From: Hysterangium stoloniferum
Taxonomy: Eukaryota; Basidiomycota; Agaricomycetes; Hysterangiales; Hysterangiaceae
NCBI GenBank assembly: GCA_015178975.1
Contig: WHVD01000267.1
Coordinates: forward strand, 1-64,000
Reading direction: 5' to 3'
Length of the DNA: 64,000 bases
The notes beneath the pieces were generated by a model. It worked only from the letters and a program-made list of their open reading frames with translations. It searched no databases and was not told the DNA's origin. The position numbers and the translations under genes were made by a program. Below, one piece after another: positions 1 through 12,062 of the stretch. Within the stretch, counting starts at the first letter, position 1. The number at the start of each line of letters is the position of its first letter.

Positions 1-27
1 CCTGATGTTGAGTTTTCAGATATTCAG

Positions 28-498
28 TCCTGCCAGCTCTGACAATGGACGGTATCATTTATCTGAATATAACAAAAGGTTCCTTTGATGAAGACTCATT
101 TCAACAATATCTCGCCAGCCTTCTTCAAATTATGAATCCTTATCCCGAAGGAAATAGTGTTTTGGTAATGGATAATTGTGCCATACATCATGTCGAAGGT
201 GTGGCAGAGATGTGTACAGAATGGTGAGTTTTCTTTTTGTCTGCTTGGATATTAACACTCAACCTTTCTATTCAGTGGCATCAAGCTTCTCTATTTACCT
301 CCCTATTTACCTGACTTCAATCCAATAGAGGAGTGTTTCTCCTATATGAAAAGTATTCTTCGACGACATGGTGAAGCATTCTGCTCTGTAATTTCCACTC
401 GTAATGAAGTTGCAATTACAGCTTTTTTGACAGATACACTGGCCACTGTCACTGCTCAGCATCCAATGGGGTGGTTTCGCCATTCTAATTATTTATGA
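28..498 (+). pseudogene. DDE-superfamily transposase, C-terminal part (5' end outside the window)
   Basis: Cut-and-paste transposase of the Tc1/mariner-like DDE_3 type, which would cut and join transposon ends in the nucleus. The window starts inside the gene: a splice acceptor (ttcag, ending at 27) precedes an exon 28-223, an intron 224-275 (gtgagt...ttcag) follows, and the last exon runs 276-498 to a TGA. The exons join in frame. The first catalytic Asp lies in LPALTMDG, the second in VMDNCAIHH and the final acidic residue in PDFNPIEE, with 35 residues between the second Asp and the Glu, so the visible triad looks intact. Nothing can be said about the N-terminal helix-turn-helix or the terminal inverted repeats because the 5' part is missing. 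Listed as pseudogene only because it is partial; it could be a working copy. Confidence 0.8.
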
Positions 499-973
499 TG
501 GTTGATTGTATGTGTGTTTTGATGTATTCAAGCCCATTAAAATAAAATTTCCGATTATGAAGGTTATAGATTGAGGTGGTCCTGAGGCAACTATTGTATG
601 AAGGTATAAAATAGTTATGAGCCCAAATTCTACAGTACTTGAGGTAACCAATATGAGATGGTGCCAAAACTGAAAAGATTCTCAATCCATCAAGCCTAGA
701 TCAACATGTTGTACACATTCCTGTTTATTCAGTTAAAAGGGCTGCAAGCTCTTACTGATGCTTGTCTGGGCAACACCATCTCAGTAGCGCATAATTCATT
801 TAAGCTTCATTTTTTTCATGTTTGCCCAGCTGCAATGACTGGAGAAAACCGATGGTACATAAGTATCGAAATATCTGTCTGCCAAGAGATGTGCCTCGTC
901 TCGTCTTAATTCCACACTCGATAGTCTCCAAAGACTTCGAGTTCCATTTATTTTGCAGGTAGCTCAGTAGTGT
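499..973. other. no gene recognised
   Basis: AT-rich spacer between the transposase stop codon and the recombinase element. It holds short open frames without recognisable domains. The 3' end of the DDE transposon may lie here, but no terminal inverted repeat can be matched because the 5' end of that element is outside the window. Confidence 0.5.
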
Positions 974-1511
974 GTGTTTGGTCGGAAGCAACTAGCGACA
1001 CCTAAGCCACCTATTGCTCCCCCACCTCTGTCAAAGTCCAAAAGCAAACGAAAAGCCACCATACCTCCTGCCACTCGCACTCTTCGCAGTCAGCCATTAC
1101 CTAGCATCTCTTCCACTGAGACCGACCCATTTGCCGACTCTGATTTCTCTGATTTTCTTTTTCCACCAACAACCATGTCTAGCACCACTCCTTTGGACTC
1201 TGAGCAGCACCCACATCCCAATACGGTTCCTCCTCCTGATGAGACTCACAACCCCTCCTCTTGTTGCACCTGCTGTACAGCCCTCACTGTTGAATTCGGA
1301 GCTCATAGGCATTCTTAGAACTATGGCTTCACAGATTACAGCTCTTCAGCAGCAACAGGCATCCAATACCCCCCTCCTCCTCCTGCCCCTTCTTCCCACA
1401 CTGGTGTCAGTCCTCCACAGCCTTCCACCATCCATGCTGTTCCCCCACAAGCACCACATGCATTCCAGCCCGTTTCTCTACCTCCAGCCTCTGTGGGATT
1501 CTTGGCTCCCT

Positions 1512-1643
1512 CTGCAGGGAACTTAGGCTCTGGTGCGTCTTCTTCTTTGCTCCTCTGCAAGGGAACTTTGGCTCTGGTGTGTCTTCTTCTTTGCACCCTC
1601 TGCAGGGAACTTAGGCTCCGGTGCGTCTTCTTCTTTGCTCTCT
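1512..1643 (+). repeat. three tandem copies of a ~44-bp unit in the recombinase leader
   Basis: Units starting at 1512, 1555 and 1600 share the core ggaacttaggctctggtgcg followed by a cttcttctttg tract. Unit lengths of 43 and 45 bp shift the reading frame between copies, so the repeat itself breaks the leader coding frame. Confidence 0.7.
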
Positions 1644-2393
1644 CTTTCCTCGAAATTGAAGAGACGATGCTACTGGCAATTATCTGGCATTCCTTTCGGC
1701 CCAGTCAGCTTGCCAAGCTGGATATGCAAATCCACACAAAACCAATCAAACCTACCTATGAATTCCAGGAGGTTTTCTTTCTCTTCTTCTTGACTTTCTT
1801 CTGAGATGAATGCGCTTGCTGACTCTGCTTTGCATTTTCAATATTCACACTTATTTTCCCTTTCCCCCTCTTTGAATCTGCAGAGCTGCTCGAGTGACCC
1901 CCAGATTGTTGGTATCAGACGAATGCTCACCTCTCCCCTCCTGTCGCCTTCTTCCTCTGGTATGGCCTTGCCAACAGTACTCGGAAAACCTACAACACAG
2001 GCCAGCGATCCTTTATTGACTTTGTCACCCTCCAGCCCCACTTCCTCAACCAGGATCAGTCACTCCTGCCCGCAAGCAAAACCACCATTGTTGAGTGGGT
2101 TGCCCATTTCGGCCTCACACGTCAACTCAAGTCATCAACAATCAAGTCCTACCTTGGGAATGTTAAATCCCTCCATGTCGATTGTGACCTCCCCTTCGAT
2201 GCTGTTGAAGCCCCTCTTGTCCAGCAGGTCATACGGGGTATCAAGCGTTATTTTGGTGAACGAACCTATTGATGCCGTACACCTGTCATGAGCAATCCAG
2301 CTGAGAAGAAAAGGACCAAGCAGCAGCAGCAGCGTGCAAAGAGCTCAAGCAGCAGCTGGGAAGTCAGTGCATTGAGCAGTAATAGTCCCGGCC

Positions 2394-3449
2394 GTGACGA
2401 TACACACACCAGCATCTCGCACGTCACCTCGACGAGTACCTCCAAGTTCAGTACTATCGCCACGCTGGGTCATGGGCACCCACCTGCGCCACTGCCGATC
2501 TCTATCACCCACAGTCAAAGTCAGTTCGATAATAACGACAAGGATAGAGGCACCGGCAGGCCAGTCATTAGGCACGCTATTGAGCGTTGGGACCTACCAT
2601 ACCCAGCTCAGCTCAGGCGCGTACAGTTCAAGTGGCGAGTCGGGTAGACCTGGAAGCACATATACGGCGAGTGGAGAGGATACGATGATGGGGATGAGTG
2701 TGGGGGGTGGGAAGAGAAGTATTAGGTGGGGCGGTGTTGTTATCGGGGGAGAGAAGGACAAGGAGGACAAGAAGAAGGACAAGAAGGACAAGAAGGAAAA
2801 GGAGAAGAAAGAGAAGGAGAAAGGAAGGAAGGAAGAGAAGGAGAAGAAAAGGGAAGACAAAGAAAAAGAGAAGAAAGACAAATGCGACTCCAAGGCTGAC
2901 TCGAAAGCCACAAGCAAAACCAGGCATTCCCTCGAGGGCCGACGCCGTACACCCGTCATGAGTGTTTTCCCAGGACTTCGGATCGTCTCGAGGAGCTCGA
3001 TGGAGTCTGAGCCAGCTCGGAGAAGCTCGTTGGAGTCCACATCTACGTCAAAGTCAGCATCAATAGCGACATCGACGCAGAAGGGAGAGAACGTAGAGGG
3101 CAGTGTGCAAGTTCAGATGGCGGAGGAACGTAAAGCCAACGCTAGCACGGCCGATCTCGATGTTGAGGACGATGCAGAGGTGGAGGTGGAGGTGGATGAA
3201 GAAGCATGCATACGGCTTGCAGTCCGTGTACCCCAGTTTGAGGCACACCACCGTGGTAGTACCGGTATCGGTGCATTTGTCAAATACGGCGCACACGGGC
3301 AGGAATCCACCGCACTTGCTACTGTGGAAGAATCCCCTGTCTCCACGGCGCCCACTCCTCCGCGCCCGAGACCGAGGCCTGTTAGTGAGCAGCTTTTGGG
3401 GCAGATGGGTGGGATAGATTCGGATGGCATGAGAGGCCTAGAGCTATAA
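2394..3449 (+). pseudogene. captured Ser/Lys-rich host-type coding segment inside the recombinase
   Basis: One open frame of 351 residues with no relation to recombinases. It starts Thr/Ser-rich, has a long Lys/Glu/Asp tract at about residues 118-170 (KDKEDKKKDKKDKKEKEKK), then RRRTPVMSVFPGLRIVS, Ser-rich stretches, an acidic VEDDAEVEVEVDEE run and a PTPPRPRPRPVSEQ motif. A further exon-like piece at 3551-3770 (ALSVLEAANYDLASLIN) follows a possible intron. This looks like part of a disordered regulatory protein, perhaps a cell-cycle or signalling factor, but no family is recognised. Its position exactly where the recombinase loses its middle domain suggests capture or insertion. No start codon or promoter of its own can be defended, so it is probably not expressed as a gene here. 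Confidence 0.5.
2790..2857 (+). repeat. 68-bp uninterrupted purine run
   Basis: The plus strand has only A and G from 2790 to 2857, encoding the Lys/Glu tract of the captured segment. Such strand-asymmetric runs can form triplex DNA and are replication-slippage prone. Confidence 0.85.
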
Positions 3450-4449
3450 TGGGCAGTATATCGACGTTAGGTGTTGGCAGTGACGAAGGTGGGTTTTATT
3501 CCTTTCGTCTTTCCGGATTTTACTGACTATTCTGATTCTACGCACACAGCCCTCTCTGTCCTTGAAGCCGCAAATTATGACCTCGCCTCACTCATCAACT
3601 GCCTCGATCTGGAGGCCACCCCAGACTCTAAGGCATCCCGACCTGTCTCGTTTGCACCGACGACAACGGATCCTACGACCTCGACTTTCCACGGTGTTGA
3701 CATGGACAGTGCAGCAGTGGATGAGAGTAGGGATCGAAAGTCACAAATTTGTTGCTTAACAGTGAATTCTCTACATCTAAGGAATGCAGCAAAAGCAAGC
3801 TTTACACTCACATCGAGGTTGGCAGCATCCAGGGAAGACCCTGGATTAGAGTACAAGACTTTGGAGAATGGGGAGAGTGATGGGTGCGACAGGGTGACAC
3901 TCTTAAATGTTTATTCACTACCGACCCTTGTCCCCCCAGCTCCCCTCTGTTCTGCAACAGTGATGGCTCCCCACTTCATTATTCCCAATTTGTCACCTCC
4001 CTTACGGCACTTCTGCATATTGCTGGCTCCGATCCCACTGCTTTTGCTGGGCATTCTTTCCATCGTGGTGCTGCCTCTTCTGCTGCTGAGGCTGGTTTTA
4101 CCGACTATGACATTCAGCTCATGGGGTGCTGGCATAGCAATGCTTACAAGCTCTACATTGATTCCTCTCACTCACAAGTTCTCAACCTCTCTGCCCGTCT
4201 TCATTGGGCCATTCCCAACCTCTTCACCCGCTGGACCTTTGGTTCACTTAAGTCTTTGGCTTGAGCACGGCTCGATCAAGCTCCTTGGAGGTCCTAAAAT
4301 GGGCTATCAATCAGGCTAACCATGCACAGAAGTACATCACTATCTATCTGATGATTATGTATTTTAACTAAAATACCCTCAGTCTGAGACTACTGATTCC
4401 ACATTTTCATGGAGTGAATTGGTGAGGATGTAAAAAAGCTAAGGCGTGA

Positions 4450-6081
4450 TCATACATGTAATTCTTTCTGCATGGCCTTTTTTACTTCATTTTTCAGCCA
4501 CTTTACATCTCCAATCACTAACCCTGCCTCCTTTAACTCAGCATCTGTAAACCATGCCAATTCATGGACACAATAAACTCCTGAATCTGTAAGTTTTGCT
4601 AAGATTGCTCCCAGATCACAATCAACCACTTTGTCACCGATGCTTTCAAAGTACTCATCAAATCTCGGGTAATCTGTACTGTCACCAACAATTATAGTGC
4701 CGTCTGTTGCACCAGGGTTTGGACTAGACACAACTTTACGACAGGGGGTCCCAAGCATATTTTGTAACATCTGCATCTGCATCTGTGACATCCCAACAAC
4801 TTGAGTCATAAGGAGGGAATGAATATCTGGAAAAGCTGCCATATTGCTAGAATTGAGAGGTATGTTGGATGGGAGAGGTGATAGTATCTGTATAGGAGGC
4901 TCTGACACCCCCAGCAAGCTTTGGTGGCTCCACCTTTGAGTTGGTGGGTGCTGAGAAGAAATGAGAGAACAGAGGTGTATTGGGGGGCATTTCATCAGAT
5001 ATCCCCATGATCCCAGAGGCCTAGGATTCAATATAAATGATTGCATATAACTTAGGCATGTGACTTACCCAGGCTTTTACCCATGAACTAACATGCTGTG
5101 CTGTAAATATGACATGAGCATTATTGACCATCTTCAAGCAGTAGGAACCAGGTTGGTGTGGGCAATTAATGCAAGATGTCAACCTCTTGAGTAGAATGTC
5201 ATGATACAGGTTTTCACCATCAGGTTTATCTGTTGTGTTGCCTGCAAGTTTCATTGTAGGTTCCAATGGTGTGAAGCCTGGTCTGGTCATATTAGAGTCA
5301 CTAGGGGTATCCAAGTTCAATAATTTATTTTTATTTTTACCCCGACTGACAGGAGGTTCTTTGCCACCTAGTTGGGCCCTAAGTGCAGGAAGATACTGTG
5401 CAGTATGAATAGATGTTAGTTTCAGCTATTGTGGTAAATACTTTCTTACATCATCTTCAACAAGTACCTCCACACGGGATGGGTTTTTCTTCTTTGCATC
5501 CTCTTCTACCTCCATGATCAAATCTTCCCAGTCTGCTTGACTGCCAAGCCCAAATGTCTTTGCCTTTGGCTTTTCAAATTTCCACTGCAACAATTGCTTT
5601 CTTATGACGTTCTCACAGCCAATGTTCATATAGATTATTTTGAGCACAGCTGACCAATCCAGGGCCTTTGATATGGTCACTCGTTGATGACCTTCCCGAT
5701 AGCCTTGTGGGACAAACATTATGATACCTACAATGTCAAAATATCAAAGTAATTCACTTGAGAATGTAATGAGTACACACCCTGCTTAGCAGAGTTTTTC
5801 GTCACAGCTTCAACCAACGGAGCCTTCAAGCTCTCATCACCATCAATCTCATCAGACTGTTCATCCAACATAGGGTGGAAATCATCATCAAAATTATCTT
5901 TCTCATTCATCTCTGTGTCAGTTGTAAAATCCTGGATGATCACCCCACTCTCTGCACACTCATCAATAGTTGAGAGGTTTACACACATCCTGGCTCTCTG
6001 GTCCATATCTAAAGAGCTGGATTTCTTTTTGGCAGCTGTCTTGGCCTTTTTCCGAGTGGAGGGAGTGTTTTTTGCACCCAT
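4450..6081 (-). pseudogene. unknown protein with SAM-like C-terminal domain, one frameshift
   Basis: Four exons join cleanly: 6081-5781, 5727-5450, 5395-5069 and 5020-4450, with introns of 53, 54 and 48 bp. The product starts MGAKNTPSTRKKAKTAAKKK (basic, nuclear-type), then an acidic region, a block with WSAVLKIIYMNIGCENVIRK, a Cys-containing stretch (CINCPHQPGSYC) and a final region of about 65 residues, FDEYFESIGDKV...GDVKWLKNEVKKAMQ, that looks like a SAM-type helical bundle for protein or RNA contacts. In the last exon the frame must change at a run of five G (4908-4912, minus-strand reading): frame before and frame after both read naturally. A one-base loss there, or a sequencing error, would explain it. 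Function unknown; the family looks like a dispersed agaricomycete repeat family, which is an inference. Confidence 0.6.
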
Positions 6082-7417
6082 GGAGATATATGTGATCGAA
6101 TGAGAAATTTGTGCTTATGTCAGCATGGCTTTTCACGATTTGAGCCTCAAGACTCATCACCTAACCTTTATGTCTTCATTCAAGGTGACTTAAATTCAGT
6201 AAATTGAGGTATTTTTATTGACAGACTTATATATAGAGAGTGATGATGATATGCCATAGCATAAATGGACAGAATGATGAGGTGGTCATTTTCACTCAGC
6301 CAGGATATAGTATGGAGCCTGCAGGAGATTTTCAAGTGGCTGTAATCACATAGGACATGGTGCATAAGCTTACTAGACCTTTTATTTGCAGGATCACACT
6401 CACTAACACTAGTTTGTATCATTCTGCAGGTCATAGTTTTGCACATGGCCAGCAGGCTCTCTCGGCCCTGATATACTTCTCAAGCATATGATTCCACTGG
6501 AGAGGGGAATGTAATACTGTTAAGTGTTACATATATACCATGGCTACCCCTTCACAAGTCTTCAGGACATTGCATAAAGTACATGGCATCCTACATTGCG
6601 CACAGTCTTCAGATGGGGTGATTAATGGGGGAAATTAAAATAGATATATTTTTTTATATTACAGCCATGTAAGCTTTCTAAATATCATAATATTATATAT
6701 ACAAGATTTCAGCATGATACACCTAAAATTGAGCAAGATATTGTCCGCACAAATTCGCACAATTTCTTATCTGTGATTTAGACGCTTTGCCTTACATAAT
6801 GCAAATAGCTGTAACCATGATATTTGTGTATATTTTAAAAGTCGTACAAATACTAGAAAGTACATCTTATCCCAAAGATTAAGTTATAACCCGAATAATC
6901 TTGGTTATCTATGATATTTGTGTATATTTTAAAAGAACCTACAAGTCTTAAAGATAAACTTTGGGTAATATAATATAAAATCATAAAATATGTAGGCATA
7001 GCCAGAAGGAACAGTCTCACACAAAGATATTTTCATAAAATTTTGTACATATTCAATGAATTGTGACTATCCTCCATGGTTGATACAGCTACAATAAGTC
7101 TTCTAGCAGCAAGTGGTTCGTTGCTGTGCCCAACTAATAATACCGAACATTCGATGAAACAAAAAGTGCAGACGATTGTGCGTGCTATAGCGAAAGGTCT
7201 GCCGCCGAAATCACCGCAACGCTGCTATCATACGGTATGGTACGTCAATCATGAACTAATCAACACTTTTCTATCATTCTCTTATTTTGTTCCGGGGTCA
7301 ATTGTCAAGATATAATTGAATGATATCGCTTTCGTTTTACATTTAAATGACTAAACTGGTATAAACGGTCGTGGTGAAACAGAGGTATACGACCAACTGT
7401 TTGAGTGAAACGATCAA
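6082..7417. other. AT-rich intergenic region
   Basis: No gene recognised. Two copies of a ~30-bp sequence (atgatatttgtgtatatttt core) lie at about 6818-6850 and 6910-6945. A small open frame at 7076-7315 has no recognisable domain and is not called. Confidence 0.5.
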
Positions 7418-10400
7418 CTAAAATAGGTCCACCAAACTACGGCGAGGCGAAATCACGCCGACAACCTTGCTACTTCTCTCAAAGATATCACCACCATGGT
7501 ATGCCACGATATCAGCTTCTTCGGAGCTCACTTTCGCGCCTAAAAGCTTCTCGAGGTTGCTGCTGACAAGTGAAAGGGCTTGTTTATCCGAGAGGCCTGC
7601 CTCCAACGCCACCTGTGACAAATATACGAGTCAGAATTTACAAGTATTACGACAGAACTGCTCAATGAGATAAGACGCACCCAAGCAGCGTCAAAACGTG
7701 CATTACGTGATTCCCATGCTTCCTGAACGGCAAGTCCGACAGTTACATTGTGAGCTATCAACGCTGAAACGGCGCTTTGTTCTGTGAGCGGAGGACCTGG
7801 AAGACTAAAGGGTGTGCACCGATTTAGTAGCTTGTAAGGTTGTGCACAGAACACACTAGTACACACATTCTTCGTTGCTGCCATTGCGAAGGGAACGGCC
7901 TAACAGGCGACAAAATAATGCCAATATCAGCGACTCCCAGCTCAGCTGCTAACAAATGCGCCTCAGCAGCTCCGGAGATGGTAAGTTTCAACGCCTTGCC
8001 AGTACTTGTCTCGACTTCTTTCTTCAAATGAACGAGTGTCGCGATGACGTCGGCGCTTTCAGCGCTGACGACAAGGGGAATATCGCCCTGCGTAGTACAA
8101 GATACACGATTAGCTTGAAAAAGGCGACGTTTGGAATTGTCTTGTGGTGGAAGCGACTACCTACATCTGTAACTGTGGCGAATGCAGCCTTCAAGTCGCC
8201 TTCGCCACCTCCCAACAGAAGTCTCCTTAGAGTTGCGATTTGAGTGCTTACGCTAGGCGAGCCGTTGGATGAGTATCCAATTGTAACATGTAAAGCGGTG
8301 GTATGGCGGAGTACAGCGCCCTTGTGAGATGGTATTAATACCGCGACGTATATAAGAACTGTGGTTCGCTGAGACTTACCTTCTCCAACTTGTGCGCTGC
8401 GCCGGTTGAGAAGAACGTGCTATAGCCTGAGAACACACCAGAATGGGCCGGTGCTGTGATGGCCGTCGTGACGCCAGAGATATACGCCAACCTTCAAGGC
8501 AATAGCTCGATTAGGAGTAGCAACGCCAATGGGCACAAGGATAACCCACTCAGCATCCCTCGTAGCAAACTGCAACCCATCCTCCGCCCTGATAACAGAC
8601 GAATCGCCTCCCAAAATACTCGGCACAGAGCCAGTCAATGGATCAAACACATCCCCATCCTGCGTCGACGATTCTCCCTGGATCTCTGCGATACCTAACG
8701 GTGAACCGTACGTTGCAAGACCCGGGGCGAGCGATCCGCCCGCAAGGTCAAGCGTGGTATACCCGTGTTCGATGAAGTTCTCGCATGACCCTGTGCAGGT
8801 GATTTTGCCGTTTTGTACAACGACGGTTCCGACAGACCCGGGTTGTGCCGAGAAAGCCTTCTCGATGCCTACCCCGCCATCAACCCGAGACCAAACGCTG
8901 TTCACATTTTGGAAAATGACATTCTGGAACTTCTTCCTTGGAATAAGCGGTGGAAGTCCTTCATACTTAATAGCGGCCGCAGCTTCTTTATCAAAGTTTG
9001 GCGTGGCGGGAAGATATTGGAATGATTTGGGTTTTGCGACGACGTAGGCAGGTGTTAGTTGTGCGATACCATCGATAAATACTTGACTGGGTGTGGCACC
9101 TAGTGCTAGAGGGTGGCTATCCCATATCACGAGATCTGTGAGGATAAGTAGCGCACGTTACTTATGTTACTATTAGTTTAACACCACATATTTGGGCGTA
9201 CCGGCGTCGTATCCTGTTAATATATGTATAAGCAGGAGACTAACCAATACGAGAGGAGAGCGAACAACTGACCAGCCCTCAAGTAACCAATACGATGGTC
9301 AAGTCCCAATACATCAGCGGGGGTAGTTGTGACACTCGCAAGGGCTAAAGAGGCGTTTAAACCGTAGTAGTTTGCCTGTTGGGCGTCGAACAGGAGATGT
9401 CGGGAGTTCATGACTGGGCAGGCAGCTCAGACACAGTGATGTGTCATAGATCAGAACGTACCTGGGTGATCGCTCTGCATAGTTCAGTGTTGAGTTGGGG
9501 GGGTTGAGCGAGAGAAAATGAACCAAACCTTTGTCACAACACGCAACCCATTATCCGACAAAATCCGCGCTGCAAATTCAGAGCCTCTGAATGCCTCTCT
9601 CTTATACCTGGGGGAGCCCGAACATAGAGGCATTGGTACTGAACAAGATATACTCATACTCTATGACAACGAACCTTGCGTTAATAGCGAACATTGCGAT
9701 GGCTGGAGTCTTTCCCCAAGTCTTCTTGATCAGCTCTGGCACGAGATATGCTTCGTGTGCATGGTGAAATGCGGCGATGGGGAATTTGAACTCGTTTGTG
9801 AGCTATGTAACGACGCCAATAGAGTAGAATAAGTCGCATTAAAATTTATAAATAAGGCATTCGTTTACCCTAACAATTCCATCGAAATCGACTGCCTCGT
9901 AACAGTGGTTGTGGACCTAATTCAGTCGATCCCGGAATCATTAAATGCACGATTCACGAGTAATGTGATTATCCCACCTTGACTTTACCTCTGATGACAT
10001 CCGCAAGGGCTTCCCACTCCAAATCTTCAGGGAAATCTTCACCTCTGATAGAGGACCAGTGGCCTTGCTTTGCAGCAGAGCAAAACTTGTCTTGGCGATG
10101 GACAAGGGTGCGGGCTTTGTTGTAGCTATTTTAGAGAGATTTCACGTCGAGCTCTGGCTCATCAAAGAAAAAGAAAAAGAAAAGACGTACGCTGCTCTGA
10201 ACGCCCACATGGTGTCCATTCGAGTTCCCTTGTAGAGCCTACCTTAAGGAATAATTAATGTTAGTCTTTTTCAAGAGTTTAATTTACAGAAGAAAATATA
10301 TACTAGGATTTTCTCCGCAAGCGTGTCTGGAATAGATTTGTATAGGCGTTATCACGTTTCACATACTAAGTTCACTTACTTCATCTGTCTCCACCCAGTA

Positions 10401-11277
10401 GAAGTCGGGGAGCCAGGCTGCTCGATGAGCTTCGAGGAAGGGGATCTTTCGGTCGTAGTGCGAAGCTTGATGGGAAACGCTTGACCACCTACCAATATCA
10501 GCTTAGCGACGAAATTTGGGAATAGCTTGTGTTACAAATCATGATAATTACCAATTGCATTAGCACTACCAGGCAAAACGTTTACACTCGTGACACCGCC
10601 CGAGATAGACAGCCTAAATGCATCGTCATGCGTATTCAAGCCGTCCAAAGACTTCAAATTGGGTTGCGTTATGCCTTTGACGGAGTTCGTGTCGGATGCG
10701 CCATCCAATTCAGGCGCAGAATCGACGCCTAGATGTGAGTGAAGGTCGATAATTCTGTATCAGCGTTGTAACAGTGAGAAGGCAAAAAAACGAGTTATTC
10801 ATGTTTCACTCACCCTGGGGTCACCCAAGCCCCCTTCGCATCGACGATTACAAGGTTCGAACCGTAGAGACTTTGGGCCTCTTGGAGATACGGGCCTCCC
10901 ACCCATCTGACCAAGCCTTTGTTCAGTAGCACGTCGCCTTTCACGATTTCGTGGCCCCCGTGGTTTCCAGTCCAAATCGTCGCGTTGTGTATTATCGTAG
11001 GCGGTGTGCCCGCTTCAAACCTATCGGACTGCTCACGCCCTGCAAAGTTCACCGGAGGACCTGGCATGAACTCAAGCTCTCCGCAGCGCCCCAGAACATG
11101 TGCAGCATTGGCAGGAATGTGGTGGTTGGTGTTGGAAGATGTGTACGAATACCAATAAGCCGGCAAGCATAGCAGGGTTATCGAAGATAAGGCTATCCCA
11201 ACCCAAACAAATGCTTGATTTCTCCGTCCCCGGTTGTATACATGACTAGGTCTTGGAAGCTCTCCCATAAAGCGCAA
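7418..11277 (-). CDS. membrane-anchored amidohydrolase, carbohydrate esterase family 9 type
   Basis: Predicted 937-residue hydrolase of the metal-dependent amidohydrolase superfamily, annotated in fungi as CE9 (N-acetylglucosamine-6-phosphate deacetylase-like); the true substrate is not known. Eighteen exons join in frame: 11277-10814, 10754-10552, 10488-10380, 10326-10304, 10242-10191, 10125-9978, 9916-9869, 9802-9675, 9607-9529, 9474-9462, 9413-9273, 9213-9202, 9135-8550, 8491-8380, 8320-8165, 8087-7867, 7804-7681, 7612-7418. Residues about 21-43 form one membrane segment after a basic N-terminus. Metal-site motifs are present: LHSHLG (near 160), NHCYEA (336-341), FHHAHE (361-366) and SDHP (419-422), followed by ALGATPSQVFIDG. 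The C-terminal half repeats an amidohydrolase-like fold without clear metal ligands. Exons of 23, 13 and 12 nt are needed to read through. No disruption seen; a live gene. Confidence 0.9.
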
Positions 11278-12062
11278 ACTAAGTGAAACTGAAACGACCT
11301 ATGCTCCAGGAAGTTGTAAACGACAAGGAAGGCTTTCTTTAAGCGAGCAAATGAACTGGGTTATATTCGATTGCGCTCACATGCTAATTATAGCCCTGTC
11401 TTCGGCATCTCTTTCTCACTGTATGATTTCCTAATTGGGATTTCTCCCCAAAATGTCGCTGCCAATTATTTTGTTTTTTCCTCAATTGCAAATTTAGTTT
11501 GCCTTCTCTATATTGAGACTCTATTATTGTTATGTAATTTTCTTAACAAATGCCCTTTCTCCTTTCTGCTGTGAGGTTACATTCAGGCGTCGTCCAATTT
11601 TAGACCCATATATATCCTCCGAAGTGTGCCCAAGACTCCTTGAGCCGAGCTTTTGTCTGGGTCCTCGATTTTAGCAGTTAAAAATATACGCCAGCACACC
11701 AAGGGTTAATATCTCATGGTGTCCTACAATAAAACAACCTGAAGGGTGGCGGCAACAGTACCTTTCTACCAAGTTGACCAAATGCACATCTGTTTACTCC
11801 CCAGCCAACATATTTACAGAACGACACAGATGGACTTCTACATGCAAGCTGCTCTACTGTAGCAATAAAAAGCAAAGACATTGTTTTATCTTAACCAATG
11901 CAGCGTAAAGAGTACTAGTCCTTGCGATTGTACATTCAACGACATGACGCACAAGAAAAGAAAACAGAAAACAGAAACCTAGAAAATGATGCAGAAAGAA
12001 AGAAAGAAAACCGCCCCGTCGTGAAGTGAGCACGATCGCATTCAAAACCGCAATGATCATCA
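11278..12062. other. intergenic region between two minus-strand genes
   Basis: Contains the promoter of the amidohydrolase (right after 11277) and the 3' flank of the gene at 12063-15585. No further coding signal recognised. Confidence 0.5.

Larger units (their letters stand above)
974..4264 (+). pseudogene. tyrosine recombinase (phage-integrase-like) of a mobile element, broken and interrupted
   Basis: Remains of a recombinase gene of the tyrosine-recombinase family carried by Crypton/DIRS-like elements in agaricomycetes; such enzymes cut and rejoin DNA through a covalent Tyr intermediate. A Pro/Ser-rich leader (974 to about 1800, frames shifting) precedes the core-binding (SAM-like) domain, open from 1922 to a stop at 2272, with NSTRKTYNTGQRSF and later GIKRYFGERT. 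The catalytic half is at 3884-4264 and shows HSFHRGAASSAAEAGF with the His-x-x-Arg pair, a downstream GCWHSNAYKLYI with Trp-His and the nucleophile Tyr, and a C-terminal tail. The part that should carry the first catalytic Arg is missing. In its place about 1.6 kb of unrelated coding sequence (2273-3880) is present. The element is dead as it stands. Confidence 0.72.

Noticed and set aside
2594..3040. Minus-strand open frames with long Phe/Leu/Ser runs
   Set aside because: Shadows of the Lys/Glu-rich purine tract on the other strand.
8492..8549. Apparent one-base frameshift in the amidohydrolase near ALKV/GVTTAITAP
   Set aside because: An intron 8492-8549 with donor gtgggt and branch-like ctaat joins GLQFATRDAE to LAYISGVTT in frame, so no mutation is needed.
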